Of a stretch of 44,401 bases of DNA, positions 23,352 to 32,003 are shown piece after piece. The position numbers and the translations under genes are program-made. The DNA is from Sphingobacteriales bacterium (GTDB lineage Bacteria; Bacteroidota; Bacteroidia; Chitinophagales; Chitinophagaceae). The DNA is taken from contig RXJG01000002.1 of NCBI GenBank assembly GCA_003963365.1, forward strand, positions 734,824-779,224, read 5' to 3'. The notes beneath the pieces are model-generated. The model had not been told where the DNA came from. It did not search any database and saw only the letters and a list, made by a program, of their open reading frames with translations. Every line of letters starts with the position of its first letter. Positions within the stretch are counted from its first letter, which is position 1.

Positions 23352-26300
23352 ATGAAAAATGTATTCACTCTGCTGCTTGCTGCCTGTTTTATTATGCTCC
23401 TCTATAGCTGTCATCACAAAAGAACGGGTAAACCAAAAGTTCTTGTGTTCAGTAAAACAGCCGGTTACCGTCATAGTTCAATTAGTGTGGGCAAGCTGGC
23501 CATTATGAAGCTGGGTGAGCAAAACAATTTTGAGGTGGATACTACAGAAAATTCGGACTGGTTTACAGATGATACATTAAAAAAATATTCAGCAGTTATC
23601 TTTTTAAGCACTACTGAAAATGTACTGAACTACCGCCAGGAAGCGGCATTTGAAAGATATATTCAATCCGGTGGCGGCTTTGTTGGCATTCATGCAGCAA
23701 CTGATACCGAGTACGACTGGGGATGGTATGTACGCATGGTAGGTGCTTCATTTGACAGTCACCCGGAACAGCAGGAAGCTAAATTAATAATAGTAGATAA
23801 AGAGAATATTGCAACTAAACATTTGCCCGCAGAATGGGTAAGAAAAGATGAGTGGTACAACTTTACCAAACTTAGTCCAGATGTAAAAGTGCTGATAAAG
23901 ATTGATGAAAAAAGTTATAAAGGCGGAACCAATGGCGACAATCATCCAATGGCATGGTATCATGATTATGATGGTGGCCGTGCATTTTATACAGAACTCG
24001 GACATACAGAAGAATCTTATGCCGATCCATTGTACCTGAAACACCTGCTGGGAGGTATTCAATATGCTATTGGAAAAAATGAAGAACTGGATTACAGCAA
24101 AGCAAAAACGCAGCTGCCTCCCGATGAAGACCGCTTTGTAAAAAATGTGTTGGTACAGGGAGAATTTTTTGAACCAACAGAGATGACGATTCTTCCCAAC
24201 CTGGATATAATTGTTATACAACGCAGGGGTGATATTTTGCTGTATAAAAACGAGGCAAAGAAATTAAAACCCGCCGGTCACCTGGATGTTTACTTTAAGA
24301 CAAAAGTTAACACAGACGTAAATGCTGAAGAAGGATTGCTGGGTATTTCCAAAGATCCCAATTTTGCCAGGAATAATTATGTATATGTTTTTTATAGTCC
24401 TGCTGATACTTCTGTAAACAGGCTTTCCCGGTTTGAGTTTAAAAATGATTCGCTGATTAATTCATCCGAAAAAATTATTCTGCAGTTTTATTCGCAACGG
24501 GAAATATGTTGTCACACGGGTGGCTCCGTTGCATTTGGTCCTGATGGATTACTGTATTTATCTACTGGTGATAACTCCACTCCTTTTGATGAACCAAAAC
24601 AGCAATACGTAAACCATGGTTATGCCCCTTTAAATGATGAACCCGGGCATGAGCAATATGATGCAAGAAGAACTGCAGGTAACTCTAATGATTTGCGGGG
24701 AAAAATTTTGCGTTTAAAGATCAAAGAAGATGGCAGTTATGAAATACCAGATGGGAATTTATATGCGAAAGGAACTGCCAACACAAAACCTGAAATATAT
24801 GTACAGGGTGACCGTAATCCGTATCGAATATCTGTTGATCAGAAAAATAGTTTTTTATATTGGGGCGAAGTAGGACCTGATGCAGATAAAGACAGTTTTG
24901 ATACCAGGGGGCCAAGAGGATATGATGAAGTAAACCAGGCCCGCAAAGCCGGTAACTTTGGCTGGCCTTTTTTTATTGGCAATAATTATCCTTACTACCA
25001 GTATGATTATACTACGGGAAAAACGGGGACAAAATTCGACCCCTCAAAACCGGTAAATGATTCAAGAAACAATACCGGTATAAAAGATCTTCCTCCTGCA
25101 CAACCGGCATTTATCTGGTATCCGTATGGCTACACCAAATATTTCCCGCAAACAGAAACCGGCGGCCGTAACGCAATGGCCGGCCCGGTGTTTTATTCAG
25201 ATATGTATCCAAAAGAAACAAGGCTGCCTGATTATTACAATGGCAAATTATTTATTTACGATTGGATAAGAGGATGGATAAAAGCAGTATCCATGTTACC
25301 AAATGGCGATTTTGACAAGATGGAACCTTTTATGGAACATACTAAAATGGCTAATTGTATTGATATGGAAATGGGACCGGATGGGAAAATTTATACATTG
25401 GAATATGGTTCAGGCTGGTTTCAGAAAAACCCGGATGCAGCATTGTCAAGAATAGATTATATCAGTGGAAACCGGGCACCCAAAGTTTCAAAGATTACTG
25501 TTGATAAAAAAGATGGTACTACTCCTTTCAAAGTAAAAGTATCCGTTGATGCGTTTGATCCGGAAAAAGATAAAATGACTTATACCTGGAACACCGGCGA
25601 TGGAAAAACAGAAGAAACAACCACTCCTGAACTGGAATATGTATATAAATACCCGGGAGATTATTCTATCAATGTGACAGTTAAAGACAAAGAAGGTGCT
25701 TCAGTAAAAAGTGAGAACGTACAGGTGTATGCCGGTAATTCTACACCGCAGGTAAATATTAATATCGCTGGTAATAAAACATTCTACTTCCCGGGAAAAC
25801 AAGTAATGTATTCAGTAACCGCCAGCGATAAAGAAGACAGTGCTATTGAAAAGAATAACTTTTTTGTTTCTGCTGATTATGTCGAAGGGCTTGATTTGGC
25901 TGCTAAACCGATGGGACATCTGCAGGGTGAAGCAGGAATTAGTGGTAAAAGCTTAACCATGTCGCTCGATTGTAAGAGTTGTCACAAAGAAGCTGAAAAA
26001 TCAATCGGGCCGGCCTTTATTGATGTAGCAAAAAAATACCAGGAGCAGCCGAATGCCAGAACTTATCTCGTTGATAAAATTATTAAAGGAGGTGGAGGTG
26101 TTTGGGGTGAAGTGCAAATGGCGGCACATCCATCCTTGCCCCGTGGGGATATTGAACAAATCGTTAACTGGATAATGGGACTGGCGGATAGTAAATCAGT
26201 TAAGAAAACATTACCGCAGGCAGGCACACTTCCATCAACATTGGGCAAGCCTGTAAAAGATAAAGCTGTGCTGAGCATTGCAGCAAGTTATACCGATAAA

Positions 26301-26762
26301 GGAGGTGTTAATATTAAAGCACTTACCGGAAGAGCCACTGTGTTACTGCGCAATAATAAAATTTTATTTAGCGGGAAAGAACCAATGAAAGGATTTACTA
26401 CCATCAGCTTTAATGAAGTAAATTATATGATCACTCCGCATGCAGAAGGATGGTTTAGCCTGGATAATATTGATATGACAGGCATTGGTTCAATCACTAT
26501 TATGGCCGGCTGGCAACAGGCACCTGATTATGGATATGATTTTGAAGTTAGACTTGATGATGCCAATGGTAAATCAATTGGAAAAGGATCGCTTAATCCG
26601 CCGAAAGAGAAAACAAAAGGTCTTGGTTTTGGAATGATTGCGGTGCCGGTTGAAGCCGTTACCGATGGGAAATTCCATAAAATCTATGTGCTGTCAAAAC
26701 CGAAGGATGTTAAAGAAGGCGGACAGGTAGGGTTACAATCTGTACAGTTTAACTTGAAATAA
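23352..26762 (+). CDS. Multidomain lipoprotein: ThuA + glucose/sorbosone dehydrogenase + PKD + cytochrome c + C-terminal carbohydrate-binding-like domain
   Basis: A 1136-residue lipoprotein (LLYSC, Cys20). Residues about 28-255 are a ThuA-like domain (KVLVFSKTAGYRHSSISVG, GGGFVGIHAATDTEYDWGWY). About 266-700 is a soluble PQQ-type sugar dehydrogenase propeller (GLLGISKDPNFARNNYVYVF, CCHTGGSVAFGPDGLLYLST, GDRNPYRISVD). About 709-791 is a PKD module (YTWNTGDGKTEETTTPELEY). About 865-943 is a class I cytochrome c with haem motif CKSCH and a likely Met ligand in GEVQMAAHPSL. The tail resembles CBM6. Sugar oxidation with electron transfer to the linked haem is inferred. The ATG at 23352 is chosen over an in-frame TTG at 23286, because the signal peptide starts there. 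Confidence 0.9.
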   Translation: MKNVFTLLLAACFIMLLYSCHHKRTGKPKVLVFSKTAGYRHSSISVGKLAIMKLGEQNNFEVDTTENSDWFTDDTLKKYSAVIFLSTTENVLNYRQEAAFERYIQSGGGFVGIHAATDTEYDWGWYVRMVGASFDSHPEQQEAKLIIVDKENIATKHLPAEWVRKDEWYNFTKLSPDVKVLIKIDEKSYKGGTNGDNHPMAWYHDYDGGRAFYTELGHTEESYADPLYLKHLLGGIQYAIGKNEELDYSKAKTQLPPDEDRFVKNVLVQGEFFEPTEMTILPNLDIIVIQRRGDILLYKNEAKKLKPAGHLDVYFKTKVNTDVNAEEGLLGISKDPNFARNNYVYVFYSPADTSVNRLSRFEFKNDSLINSSEKIILQFYSQREICCHTGGSVAFGPDGLLYLSTGDNSTPFDEPKQQYVNHGYAPLNDEPGHEQYDARRTAGNSNDLRGKILRLKIKEDGSYEIPDGNLYAKGTANTKPEIYVQGDRNPYRISVDQKNSFLYWGEVGPDADKDSFDTRGPRGYDEVNQARKAGNFGWPFFIGNNYPYYQYDYTTGKTGTKFDPSKPVNDSRNNTGIKDLPPAQPAFIWYPYGYTKYFPQTETGGRNAMAGPVFYSDMYPKETRLPDYYNGKLFIYDWIRGWIKAVSMLPNGDFDKMEPFMEHTKMANCIDMEMGPDGKIYTLEYGSGWFQKNPDAALSRIDYISGNRAPKVSKITVDKKDGTTPFKVKVSVDAFDPEKDKMTYTWNTGDGKTEETTTPELEYVYKYPGDYSINVTVKDKEGASVKSENVQVYAGNSTPQVNINIAGNKTFYFPGKQVMYSVTASDKEDSAIEKNNFFVSADYVEGLDLAAKPMGHLQGEAGISGKSLTMSLDCKSCHKEAEKSIGPAFIDVAKKYQEQPNARTYLVDKIIKGGGGVWGEVQMAAHPSLPRGDIEQIVNWIMGLADSKSVKKTLPQAGTLPSTLGKPVKDKAVLSIAASYTDKGGVNIKALTGRATVLLRNNKILFSGKEPMKGFTTISFNEVNYMITPHAEGWFSLDNIDMTGIGSITIMAGWQQAPDYGYDFEVRLDDANGKSIGKGSLNPPKEKTKGLGFGMIAVPVEAVTDGKFHKIYVLSKPKDVKEGGQVGLQSVQFNLK

Positions 26763-26837
26763 AAACTTATCTATGCGTCAATAAAAGGATGGCATGCTTA
26801 GAAGCTCTCTTTTAAAAAAAGAATATAATAATAAAAA

Positions 26838-26865
26838 GAGCCGGTTGTTACCGGCTCCTTTTTTT
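26838..26865. terminator. Intrinsic terminator, bidirectional
   Basis: GAGCCGGT, loop TGTT, ACCGGCTC and a T-run; A-rich on the other side. It lies between the converging multidomain dehydrogenase gene and the small S74-domain gene. Confidence 0.92.
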
Positions 26866-26870
26866 AATAC

Positions 26871-27335
26871 TTAACGGGCTGACGGTTCCGTTGCTGGCGG
26901 AACTACTACTTTACTTTTTAACTGGGAAATTTCAGCTTTTAAAGCATTTATCTGTTGTTGCTGTTCCTTAATGGAAGCCACCAGTAAAGGAATCAGTTTT
27001 TGTTCATCCACTTCTTTTACGGCTATGCTGCGGTAACTATTTTTACCAAATGGGTAGCTGATGTTTTTATAATGCACCAGCCCGGGAAATACCGCCTGCA
27101 CATTCTCTGCGAGGAACCCATAATGTAATCCCTGTTGCAGCGAATAAAATTTATGCGTATTGTATTCAAATGATTTGGGCTCTAACTGTATTAATTTGGA
27201 AAGTGAACCAGACAGGCTGGTTATATTTTTTTTAATTGAAGTGTCGGACTGTATTTGTCCAACACTACTGACAGTAATGAACAAGGTAAACGTTATAATA
27301 AAAAGTTGCTTATGTTTAATAATGAGCTGTTTCAT
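26871..27335 (-). CDS. Exported protein consisting of a peptidase S74 (tail-fibre chaperone) domain
   Basis: A 154-residue protein: a signal peptide (cleaved near VGQ, residue 27), then at once SDTSIKKNI. There Ser30-Asp31 and Lys35 match the SDxxxKxxI catalytic motif of S74 intramolecular chaperones. PKSFEYN, YGFLAENVQAVFPGLV and AVKEVDEQKLIPLLVASIKE follow, then a helical C-terminus with likely coiled coil. In phage tail spikes and bacterial surface proteins this domain sits at the end of a long passenger and cuts itself off; here there is no passenger. The ATG at 27335 is preferred to an upstream GTG, which would put 14 extra residues before the signal. Confidence 0.78.
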   Translation of the reverse strand: MKQLIIKHKQLFIITFTLFITVSSVGQIQSDTSIKKNITSLSGSLSKLIQLEPKSFEYNTHKFYSLQQGLHYGFLAENVQAVFPGLVHYKNISYPFGKNSYRSIAVKEVDEQKLIPLLVASIKEQQQQINALKAEISQLKSKVVVPPATEPSAR

Positions 27336-27423
27336 ATGTAAATGATTATAACAGGTATTTCTGAATAGGAAATACACTGACTGTTGTTGCTAAAATTGTT
27401 TCCTGTTGGATAAAACTAAACTA

Positions 27424-27753
27424 TCATGCCAACCGTTCGGGAGGGGGAGTGGGGATGGAACGGTGATAGGCTGCTTTCCAGCTATCTTCACCCGTGCCGG
27501 GTGTTTTCTTTTTGTATTCTGTTGCCGGTAATTGGCGGATACCTGTTGTTTCTGAATAACAGTAGTACTCCCCGGCATTTTTGGAAGGTTTCTCTTCTTT
27601 GTTATTATTTTCTTCCGGATCTTCTGCTGATGCGATGCTGTACACCGGTTCGCCTGGTGAAGTGAAACTATGAAACACTTTAATACTTCCTGTAGTTAAA
27701 AAAAGCAGGATAAAAAACAGGGTGCTGATATATTTGACCAGGCCATTATTCAT
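27424..27753 (-). CDS. Small secreted or anchored protein of unknown function
   Basis: A 109-residue protein: a hydrophobic N-terminus (YISTLFFILLFLTTGSI) that is a signal peptide or single anchor, then a polar, low-complexity part (EDPEENNNKEEKPSKNAGEY) and a proline-rich end. I do not recognise a family. The start is the ATG at 27753; an upstream in-frame TTG (27762) would overlap the promoter. The -7 element TATTTTTG ends only six bases before the ATG, so the mRNA may be almost leaderless. No terminator separates it from the S74-domain gene 88 bp downstream. Confidence 0.6.
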   Translation of the reverse strand: MNNGLVKYISTLFFILLFLTTGSIKVFHSFTSPGEPVYSIASAEDPEENNNKEEKPSKNAGEYYCYSETTGIRQLPATEYKKKTPGTGEDSWKAAYHRSIPTPPPERLA

Positions 27754-27759
27754 GAACTG

Positions 27760-27767
27760 CAAAAATA
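27760..27767 (-). promoter_or_regulatory. -7 promoter element for the gene at 27424-27753
   Basis: The reverse strand reads TATTTTTG, a full TAnnTTTG match, six bases before the ATG. Confidence 0.45.
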
Positions 27768-27872
27768 ACGGGTGAAGTTTACAGTTAATGATGCGGATCG
27801 TTTATTTAAGACTTTTTTAATGATCAGTTTATATGATTTTATAACAAGCTATGGGTAATGAATATTGAATAA

Positions 27873-28514
27873 CTATTTAATATTTTTAATTATATTTTCT
27901 TCCGTTTCGGAAAGTTTCTTCATCATATTGCTGATAGCCTGTATGGCTTTGCTTCTTCTGTCCATTATCATTTGCAGTTTCAATTGCTGTTCTTCTGAAA
28001 GATCAGCCATATTATCTTTTTTATCTTTTTGTTCGCTTACTTGTTTGGCAACAGTTGCGGCTCTTAATGGTTTTAGGGAGTCTGCATTTTGATACCCGGC
28101 CCTGGCCTGTGTTTTCATTTGTGCCGATGATTGTTTTAATTCGTTTGTCTTTTGCCGCTGGCTGGCTTTGGCATCATTTATCTTTTTTACCTGGCCCATG
28201 ATGTCTTTTAAATCTTGCTGTGCTGATTTAGCCGCCTGCATCATTACGAGGAAGGCAATCGCTTCAATATCTGCATCGTTTAAATTGCCCAACGCATTGT
28301 ACGATTGTTTTACATCAGCGATGGCCTGTTCCTTAGTAACTTCCTTTCCTTTATATTTTGCAGCTGTAATGGAAACCCAGTTCTTAATAGCCGGGCGGGC
28401 CGCAGTCATGAGGTGATTGTATAGTGTATCGGCCTTGGGTGGTATGTCTGTTTGTTGTGAAAAAGCTGTAGTAAGATGGGCTATGAAGCATAGCAACAGT
28501 AAAGTCTTTTTCAT
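27873..28514 (-). CDS. Secreted helical protein of unknown function
   Basis: A 213-residue protein with a signal peptide (cleaved near TAFSQ). The mature part is almost entirely charged and Ala/Gln-rich and is probably helical (SAQQDLKDIMGQVKKINDAK, EEQQLKLQMIMDRRSKAIQA), consistent with long coiled coil. No enzyme motif is visible and I do not recognise a family. It is on the same strand as the small protein gene after it, 119 bp away. A periplasmic location is inferred from the signal peptide. Confidence 0.72.
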   Translation of the reverse strand: MKKTLLLLCFIAHLTTAFSQQTDIPPKADTLYNHLMTAARPAIKNWVSITAAKYKGKEVTKEQAIADVKQSYNALGNLNDADIEAIAFLVMMQAAKSAQQDLKDIMGQVKKINDAKASQRQKTNELKQSSAQMKTQARAGYQNADSLKPLRAATVAKQVSEQKDKKDNMADLSEEQQLKLQMIMDRRSKAIQAISNMMKKLSETEENIIKNIK

Positions 28515-28579
28515 ATTGTTGTTTTTTATAAAGCTACAAAAGATTGGGTAATGCAGTACTGTTGTTCCCTGATGCCGTT

Positions 28580-28624
28580 CCGCAATCCTGCGGGATCCCC
28601 GGCTAATGCACAGGCTTATGGGGA
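28580..28624. other. GC-rich hairpins downstream of the interrupted gene
   Basis: CCGCA-ATCC-TGCGG (28580-28593) and TCCCC ... GGGGA (28596-28624) stand out from the AT-rich surroundings. They lie after the extended 3' end of the interrupted gene (28648). No T-run follows, so termination is uncertain; they may mark the edge of an inserted segment. Confidence 0.35.
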
Positions 28625-28647
28625 GACTCTGCGGGGAAAGAAAGAAA

Positions 28648-28827
28648 CTATTTTAATCGTCTCTTTAGCTTTCTTATAAATTCTGGTAAATCAACGGTAA
28701 ACCATTTCCCATCGTATTTTTTTATTGATACAGCACCGCCCAACACTTTTTCTTCTTTCTTTGAATCATACTTTTCAATTAGTTTGTTAGCATTGCCAAG
28801 CTCTTCTTTTAATCGATAGTTAGATCA
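28648..28827 (-). pseudogene. In-frame continuation beyond a TGA of the gene at 28825-29778
   Basis: After the TGA at 28825-28827 the same frame runs on for 58 codons to TAG (28648-28650). It reads SNYRLKEELGNANKLIEKYD, then a segment with KYDGKWFTVDLPEFIRKLKR. The charged helix that ends the upstream part (MKDATIETLQ) continues naturally across the stop. A TGG to TGA change is the simplest explanation. A sequencing error or read-through is possible. Confidence 0.6.
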
Positions 28828-29778
28828 TTGCAATGTTTCAATTGTAGCATCCTTCATTTGTATCGCTGCTTGTGCTAACATTACTTGACCTCTTAAATGG
28901 CTAACATTTGCACTCCACTGTAAAACTGCAATATCGCTTGAAGCTGTGATTTGACTATCAATATTTGGATTTGCAGGTGCGTTTATGTAAATTTCTAGTG
29001 CATCTTTTATTTTATCCAAAGCTTCAGTGCCATCCTCAGGAATTATAGTGAACAATACTTTATTTGCTTCATCCTTAATAGATGTGTTAGCATTTATCCC
29101 AATGTCGGCAAGAAATTGACCAAAGTAAATAAGGTATTGTTTGCAAGCTGTTTTTATTTCTTCAGGGAACTCAAATAAGGTTACCAATAACTCTGATAAT
29201 TGGCTTTGTGGTAGTAGTTCCAAAACTTCTTCGCTTACTTTGATATAATTAGTTTGGGCTAATTTAATAACTTCACCTAGTTTCATATGGTCGTCAACCG
29301 TGAATATAAAGCTTCCTAAATCACCATCGTTCAGCATATTTGAATCTGGATGAAAAATCAAATTATCGTACTTATCTGATATGACTTTGTATAAGGTGAT
29401 CAGATTCTCAAGTGAGTAAGTTTTATTCCATTTTCTTACATCCACTTCAATATTTATAACGGCCTCCGCTGGATAAATAGCTCTTTCTTTCATTTTCGTT
29501 GAGTATTCACCTTCATCAGCGTAATATGAAAGTTTTAAATTTAATTCAATCCCCCATTCGGTAATATTTTGATCTATTTTGAAGGAAAGACCCGTAAAAT
29601 ATTTTCTCAATTCCTGCACACTTAAAATGGACAGTTTTGTTACACTGTCTTTGCTGCCTATAGTTAGATCACCCATGTGAACAGCAGACTTCTCATCAAT
29701 TACATCGTCAATACATAAGTAGTCAAATCCGTATTCCTCGCCTTGAGACCCAGGAATATTTTTTAATTCAATTTTCAT
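28825..29778 (-). CDS. Unknown protein, probably truncated by an in-frame TGA
   Basis: A 317-residue protein with no signal peptide or membrane segment, so it is probably cytoplasmic. The N-terminal half is beta-rich (MKIELKNIPGSQGEEYGFDY; GLSFKIDQNITEWGIELNLK). The middle is helical (YLIYFGQFLADIGINANTSI). The C-terminus is a likely coiled coil (LRGQVMLAQAAIQMKDATIE) that is cut by TGA. I do not recognise a family. The codons look more AT-rich than those of dnaK upstream. It lies 107 bp after dnaK, beyond the dnaK terminator, with no visible promoter. Position and look suggest an accessory gene, perhaps acquired and decaying. Confidence 0.65.
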   Translation of the reverse strand: MKIELKNIPGSQGEEYGFDYLCIDDVIDEKSAVHMGDLTIGSKDSVTKLSILSVQELRKYFTGLSFKIDQNITEWGIELNLKLSYYADEGEYSTKMKERAIYPAEAVINIEVDVRKWNKTYSLENLITLYKVISDKYDNLIFHPDSNMLNDGDLGSFIFTVDDHMKLGEVIKLAQTNYIKVSEEVLELLPQSQLSELLVTLFEFPEEIKTACKQYLIYFGQFLADIGINANTSIKDEANKVLFTIIPEDGTEALDKIKDALEIYINAPANPNIDSQITASSDIAVLQWSANVSHLRGQVMLAQAAIQMKDATIETLQ

Positions 29779-29817
29779 GTAAGTTTTGCTTGTTTTTTAA
29801 AAACGGATTATCAGACA

Positions 29818-29843
29818 AAAGCCCCAACTCTCGTCGGGGCTTT
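29818..29843 (-). terminator. Intrinsic terminator of dnaK
   Basis: On the reverse strand: AAAGCCCC, a 10-base loop, GGGGCTTTTG. The stem is 8 bp and begins about 40 bp after the dnaK stop. Confidence 0.88.
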
Positions 29844-29856
29844 CAATTTTATTCTA

Positions 29857-29891
29857 TCAATTCACTATTCACCATTGACCATTCACTACTT
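29857..29891. repeat. Short heptad run at the dnaK 3' end
   Basis: TCAATTC ACTATTC ACCATTG ACCATTC ACTACTT in 7-bp phase; the last unit overlaps the dnaK stop. No inverted arm was seen. Confidence 0.5.
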
Positions 29892-31796
29892 CACTTCCTC
29901 AAACTGCGCATCCTCCACATTATCTCCTTTGCCATTGGTTTGTTGCTGTTCACCAGCGCCGGCATCAGGGCCGGGTTGTGCACCGCCTTGTGCCTGTGTG
30001 GCTTTGTAGATTTCTTCACTGGCGGCTGTCCATGCCGTATTCATTTCATTCATCGCTGCATCAATGGCTGCAATGTCCTGGGTTTTGTGTGCTTCTTTCA
30101 GCTTGTTTAATGCTGCTTCAATAGGAGCTTTCTTATCCGCAGGAATTTTGTCGCCATATTCCTTTAGTTGTTTTTCTGTCTGGAATACTAAGCTATCAGC
30201 CTGGTTCAGTTTATCTACTTTTTCTCTTGCTGCTTTATCTTCTGCTTCATGAGCTTTGGCTTCTGCTTTCATTTTTTCCACTTCTTCTTTGCTCAATCCG
30301 CTTCCGGCTTCAATACGAATCTTTTGTTCTTTGCCGGTGCCTTTATCTTTAGCGGTAACATGTAAGATACCGTTAGCATCAATATCAAATATTACTTCAA
30401 TCTGTGGCACCCCTCTCGGAGCTGGTGGAATACCATCGAGGTTAAACATACCCAGGCTCTTATTTTGGTTAGCCATTGGCCTTTCTCCCTGCAATACATG
30501 AATCTGTACACCGGGCTGGTTATCGCTGGCAGTAGAGAATGTTTCTGATTTTTTGGTAGGGATGGTTGTGTTGCTGTCAATCAAACGGGTCATTACTCCA
30601 CCCATGGTTTCAATACCGAGTGATAACGGAGTAACGTCGAGCAACAATACATCTTTTACTTCACCCGTTAATACCGCACCCTGTATAGCAGCTCCTACAG
30701 CCACCACTTCATCAGGATTCACACTCTTATTTGGTTTTTTACCAAAGAATTTTTCTACAATCTCCTGCACTTTAGGAATACGGGTACTACCACCCACCAG
30801 TATCACTTCATCAATTTGTGAAGGCTGGTAACCGGCATCTTTTAATGCCTGCTCACATGGTTTTAAACAACGGGTAAATAAATTATCGGCCAGTTGTTCA
30901 AACTTAGCACGGGTTAATTTTTTCACTAAGTGTTTGGGTACACCATCCACTGCAGTGATGTATGGAAGATTGATTTCTGTTTCAGAAGAAGAAGACAATT
31001 CAATCTTAGCTTTTTCAGCCGCTTCTTTCAAACGCTGTAAAGCCATAGGGTCTTTGCGCAGGTCGATGGCTTCATCTTTTTTAAATTCATCGGCCAGCCA
31101 GTCCATAATCACTTTATCAAAATCATCACCACCTAAGTGAGTGTCACCATTGGTTGATTTTACTTCAAACACTCCATCGCCTAATTCAAGAATGGAAATA
31201 TCGAATGTACCACCACCGAGGTCAAACACAGCAATATGGTGGTCTTTACCACCTTTATCCAAACCGTAGGCTAACGCAGCAGCCGTGGGTTCGTTTACAA
31301 TACGGCGAACATTGAGACCGGCAATTTCACCAGCTTCTTTAGTAGCCTGGCGTTGTGCATCGTTGAAGTAAGCAGGCACGGTGATCACCGCTTCAGTTAC
31401 TTCCTGGCCAAGGTAATCTTCGGCTGTTTTCTTCATTTTCTGAAGTACCATAGCACTAATTTCCTGTGGCGTATACAAACGGCCGTCTATGTCAATACGT
31501 ACGGTATTATTGTCACCTTTTGCCACTTTGTAGCTCCAGTGGCTGATTTCTTCAGTTACTTCATCGTAACGGCGGCCCATAAAACGCTTTACACTCATAA
31601 TGGTGTTTTGCGGATTGGTGATGGCCTGGCGTTTAGCCGGGTCACCCACTTTACGTTCGCCATTTTTCAAAAATGCCACTACAGAGGGGGTTGTACGGCG
31701 GCCCTCATCATTGGCAATTACTACCGGTTCGTTACCTTCTAACACGGCAACACAACTGTTGGTAGTTCCTAAGTCTATACCTATAATTTTTCCCAT
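29886..31796 (-). CDS. dnaK: Molecular chaperone DnaK (Hsp70)
   Basis: The 636-residue length is normal. The nucleotide-binding domain (1 to about 385) shows [35 protein letters not shown] and [20 protein letters not shown]. The linker [20 protein letters not shown] leads to the substrate-binding beta-sandwich (about 390-505), then a helical lid and a Gln/Gly-rich tail ending in [12 protein letters not shown]. It refolds and protects cytoplasmic proteins with DnaJ and GrpE, which are not in this window. No CIRCE operator was seen upstream. It is transcribed alone and ends at a strong terminator. Confidence 0.99.
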   Translation of the reverse strand: MGKIIGIDLGTTNSCVAVLEGNEPVVIANDEGRRTTPSVVAFLKNGERKVGDPAKRQAITNPQNTIMSVKRFMGRRYDEVTEEISHWSYKVAKGDNNTVRIDIDGRLYTPQEISAMVLQKMKKTAEDYLGQEVTEAVITVPAYFNDAQRQATKEAGEIAGLNVRRIVNEPTAAALAYGLDKGGKDHHIAVFDLGGGTFDISILELGDGVFEVKSTNGDTHLGGDDFDKVIMDWLADEFKKDEAIDLRKDPMALQRLKEAAEKAKIELSSSSETEINLPYITAVDGVPKHLVKKLTRAKFEQLADNLFTRCLKPCEQALKDAGYQPSQIDEVILVGGSTRIPKVQEIVEKFFGKKPNKSVNPDEVVAVGAAIQGAVLTGEVKDVLLLDVTPLSLGIETMGGVMTRLIDSNTTIPTKKSETFSTASDNQPGVQIHVLQGERPMANQNKSLGMFNLDGIPPAPRGVPQIEVIFDIDANGILHVTAKDKGTGKEQKIRIEAGSGLSKEEVEKMKAEAKAHEAEDKAAREKVDKLNQADSLVFQTEKQLKEYGDKIPADKKAPIEAALNKLKEAHKTQDIAAIDAAMNEMNTAWTAASEEIYKATQAQGGAQPGPDAGAGEQQQTNGKGDNVEDAQFEEVK

Positions 31797-31880
31797 AGTA
31801 AAATAGAATTTAACGTTCAGCAGTAACTGTCAATCATTATGCCACAGGGGGCGAGGGTGAAATATTGGCAGAAAGAAGGG

Positions 31881-31987
31881 CTGAGTTCTAAGTTGTAGGT
31901 TTTAAGTTTTTTGAAAGGAGGACGGATTTAAGGGATTTAAACCCCGAACTCAGAACCTAAAACTTAGCACTTAAAACCTAAAACTTT
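31881..31987. repeat. Heptad-repeat element with two inverted arms, dnaK/DUF4403 gap
   Basis: The left arm from 31882 steps TGAGTTC TAAGTTG TAGGTTT TAAGTTT. The right arm from 31946 steps GAACTCA GAACCTA AAACTTA GCACTTA AAACCTA AAACTTT. Read on the opposite strand the right arm gives TAGGTTT, TAAGTGC, TAAGTTT, TAGGTTC, TGAGTTC. Both arms are therefore runs of TRRGTTY units facing each other. Confidence 0.7.
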
Positions 31988-32003
31988 TCCTTTATTTTGA
32001 GGC

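Noticed and set aside
31797-31860. Sigma-54-like pattern TGGCA ... TTGACA upstream of dnaK
   Set aside because: The GG-N10-G spacing fits, but the nearly invariant GC of the -12 element is GA here, and sigma-54 control of dnaK would be unusual.
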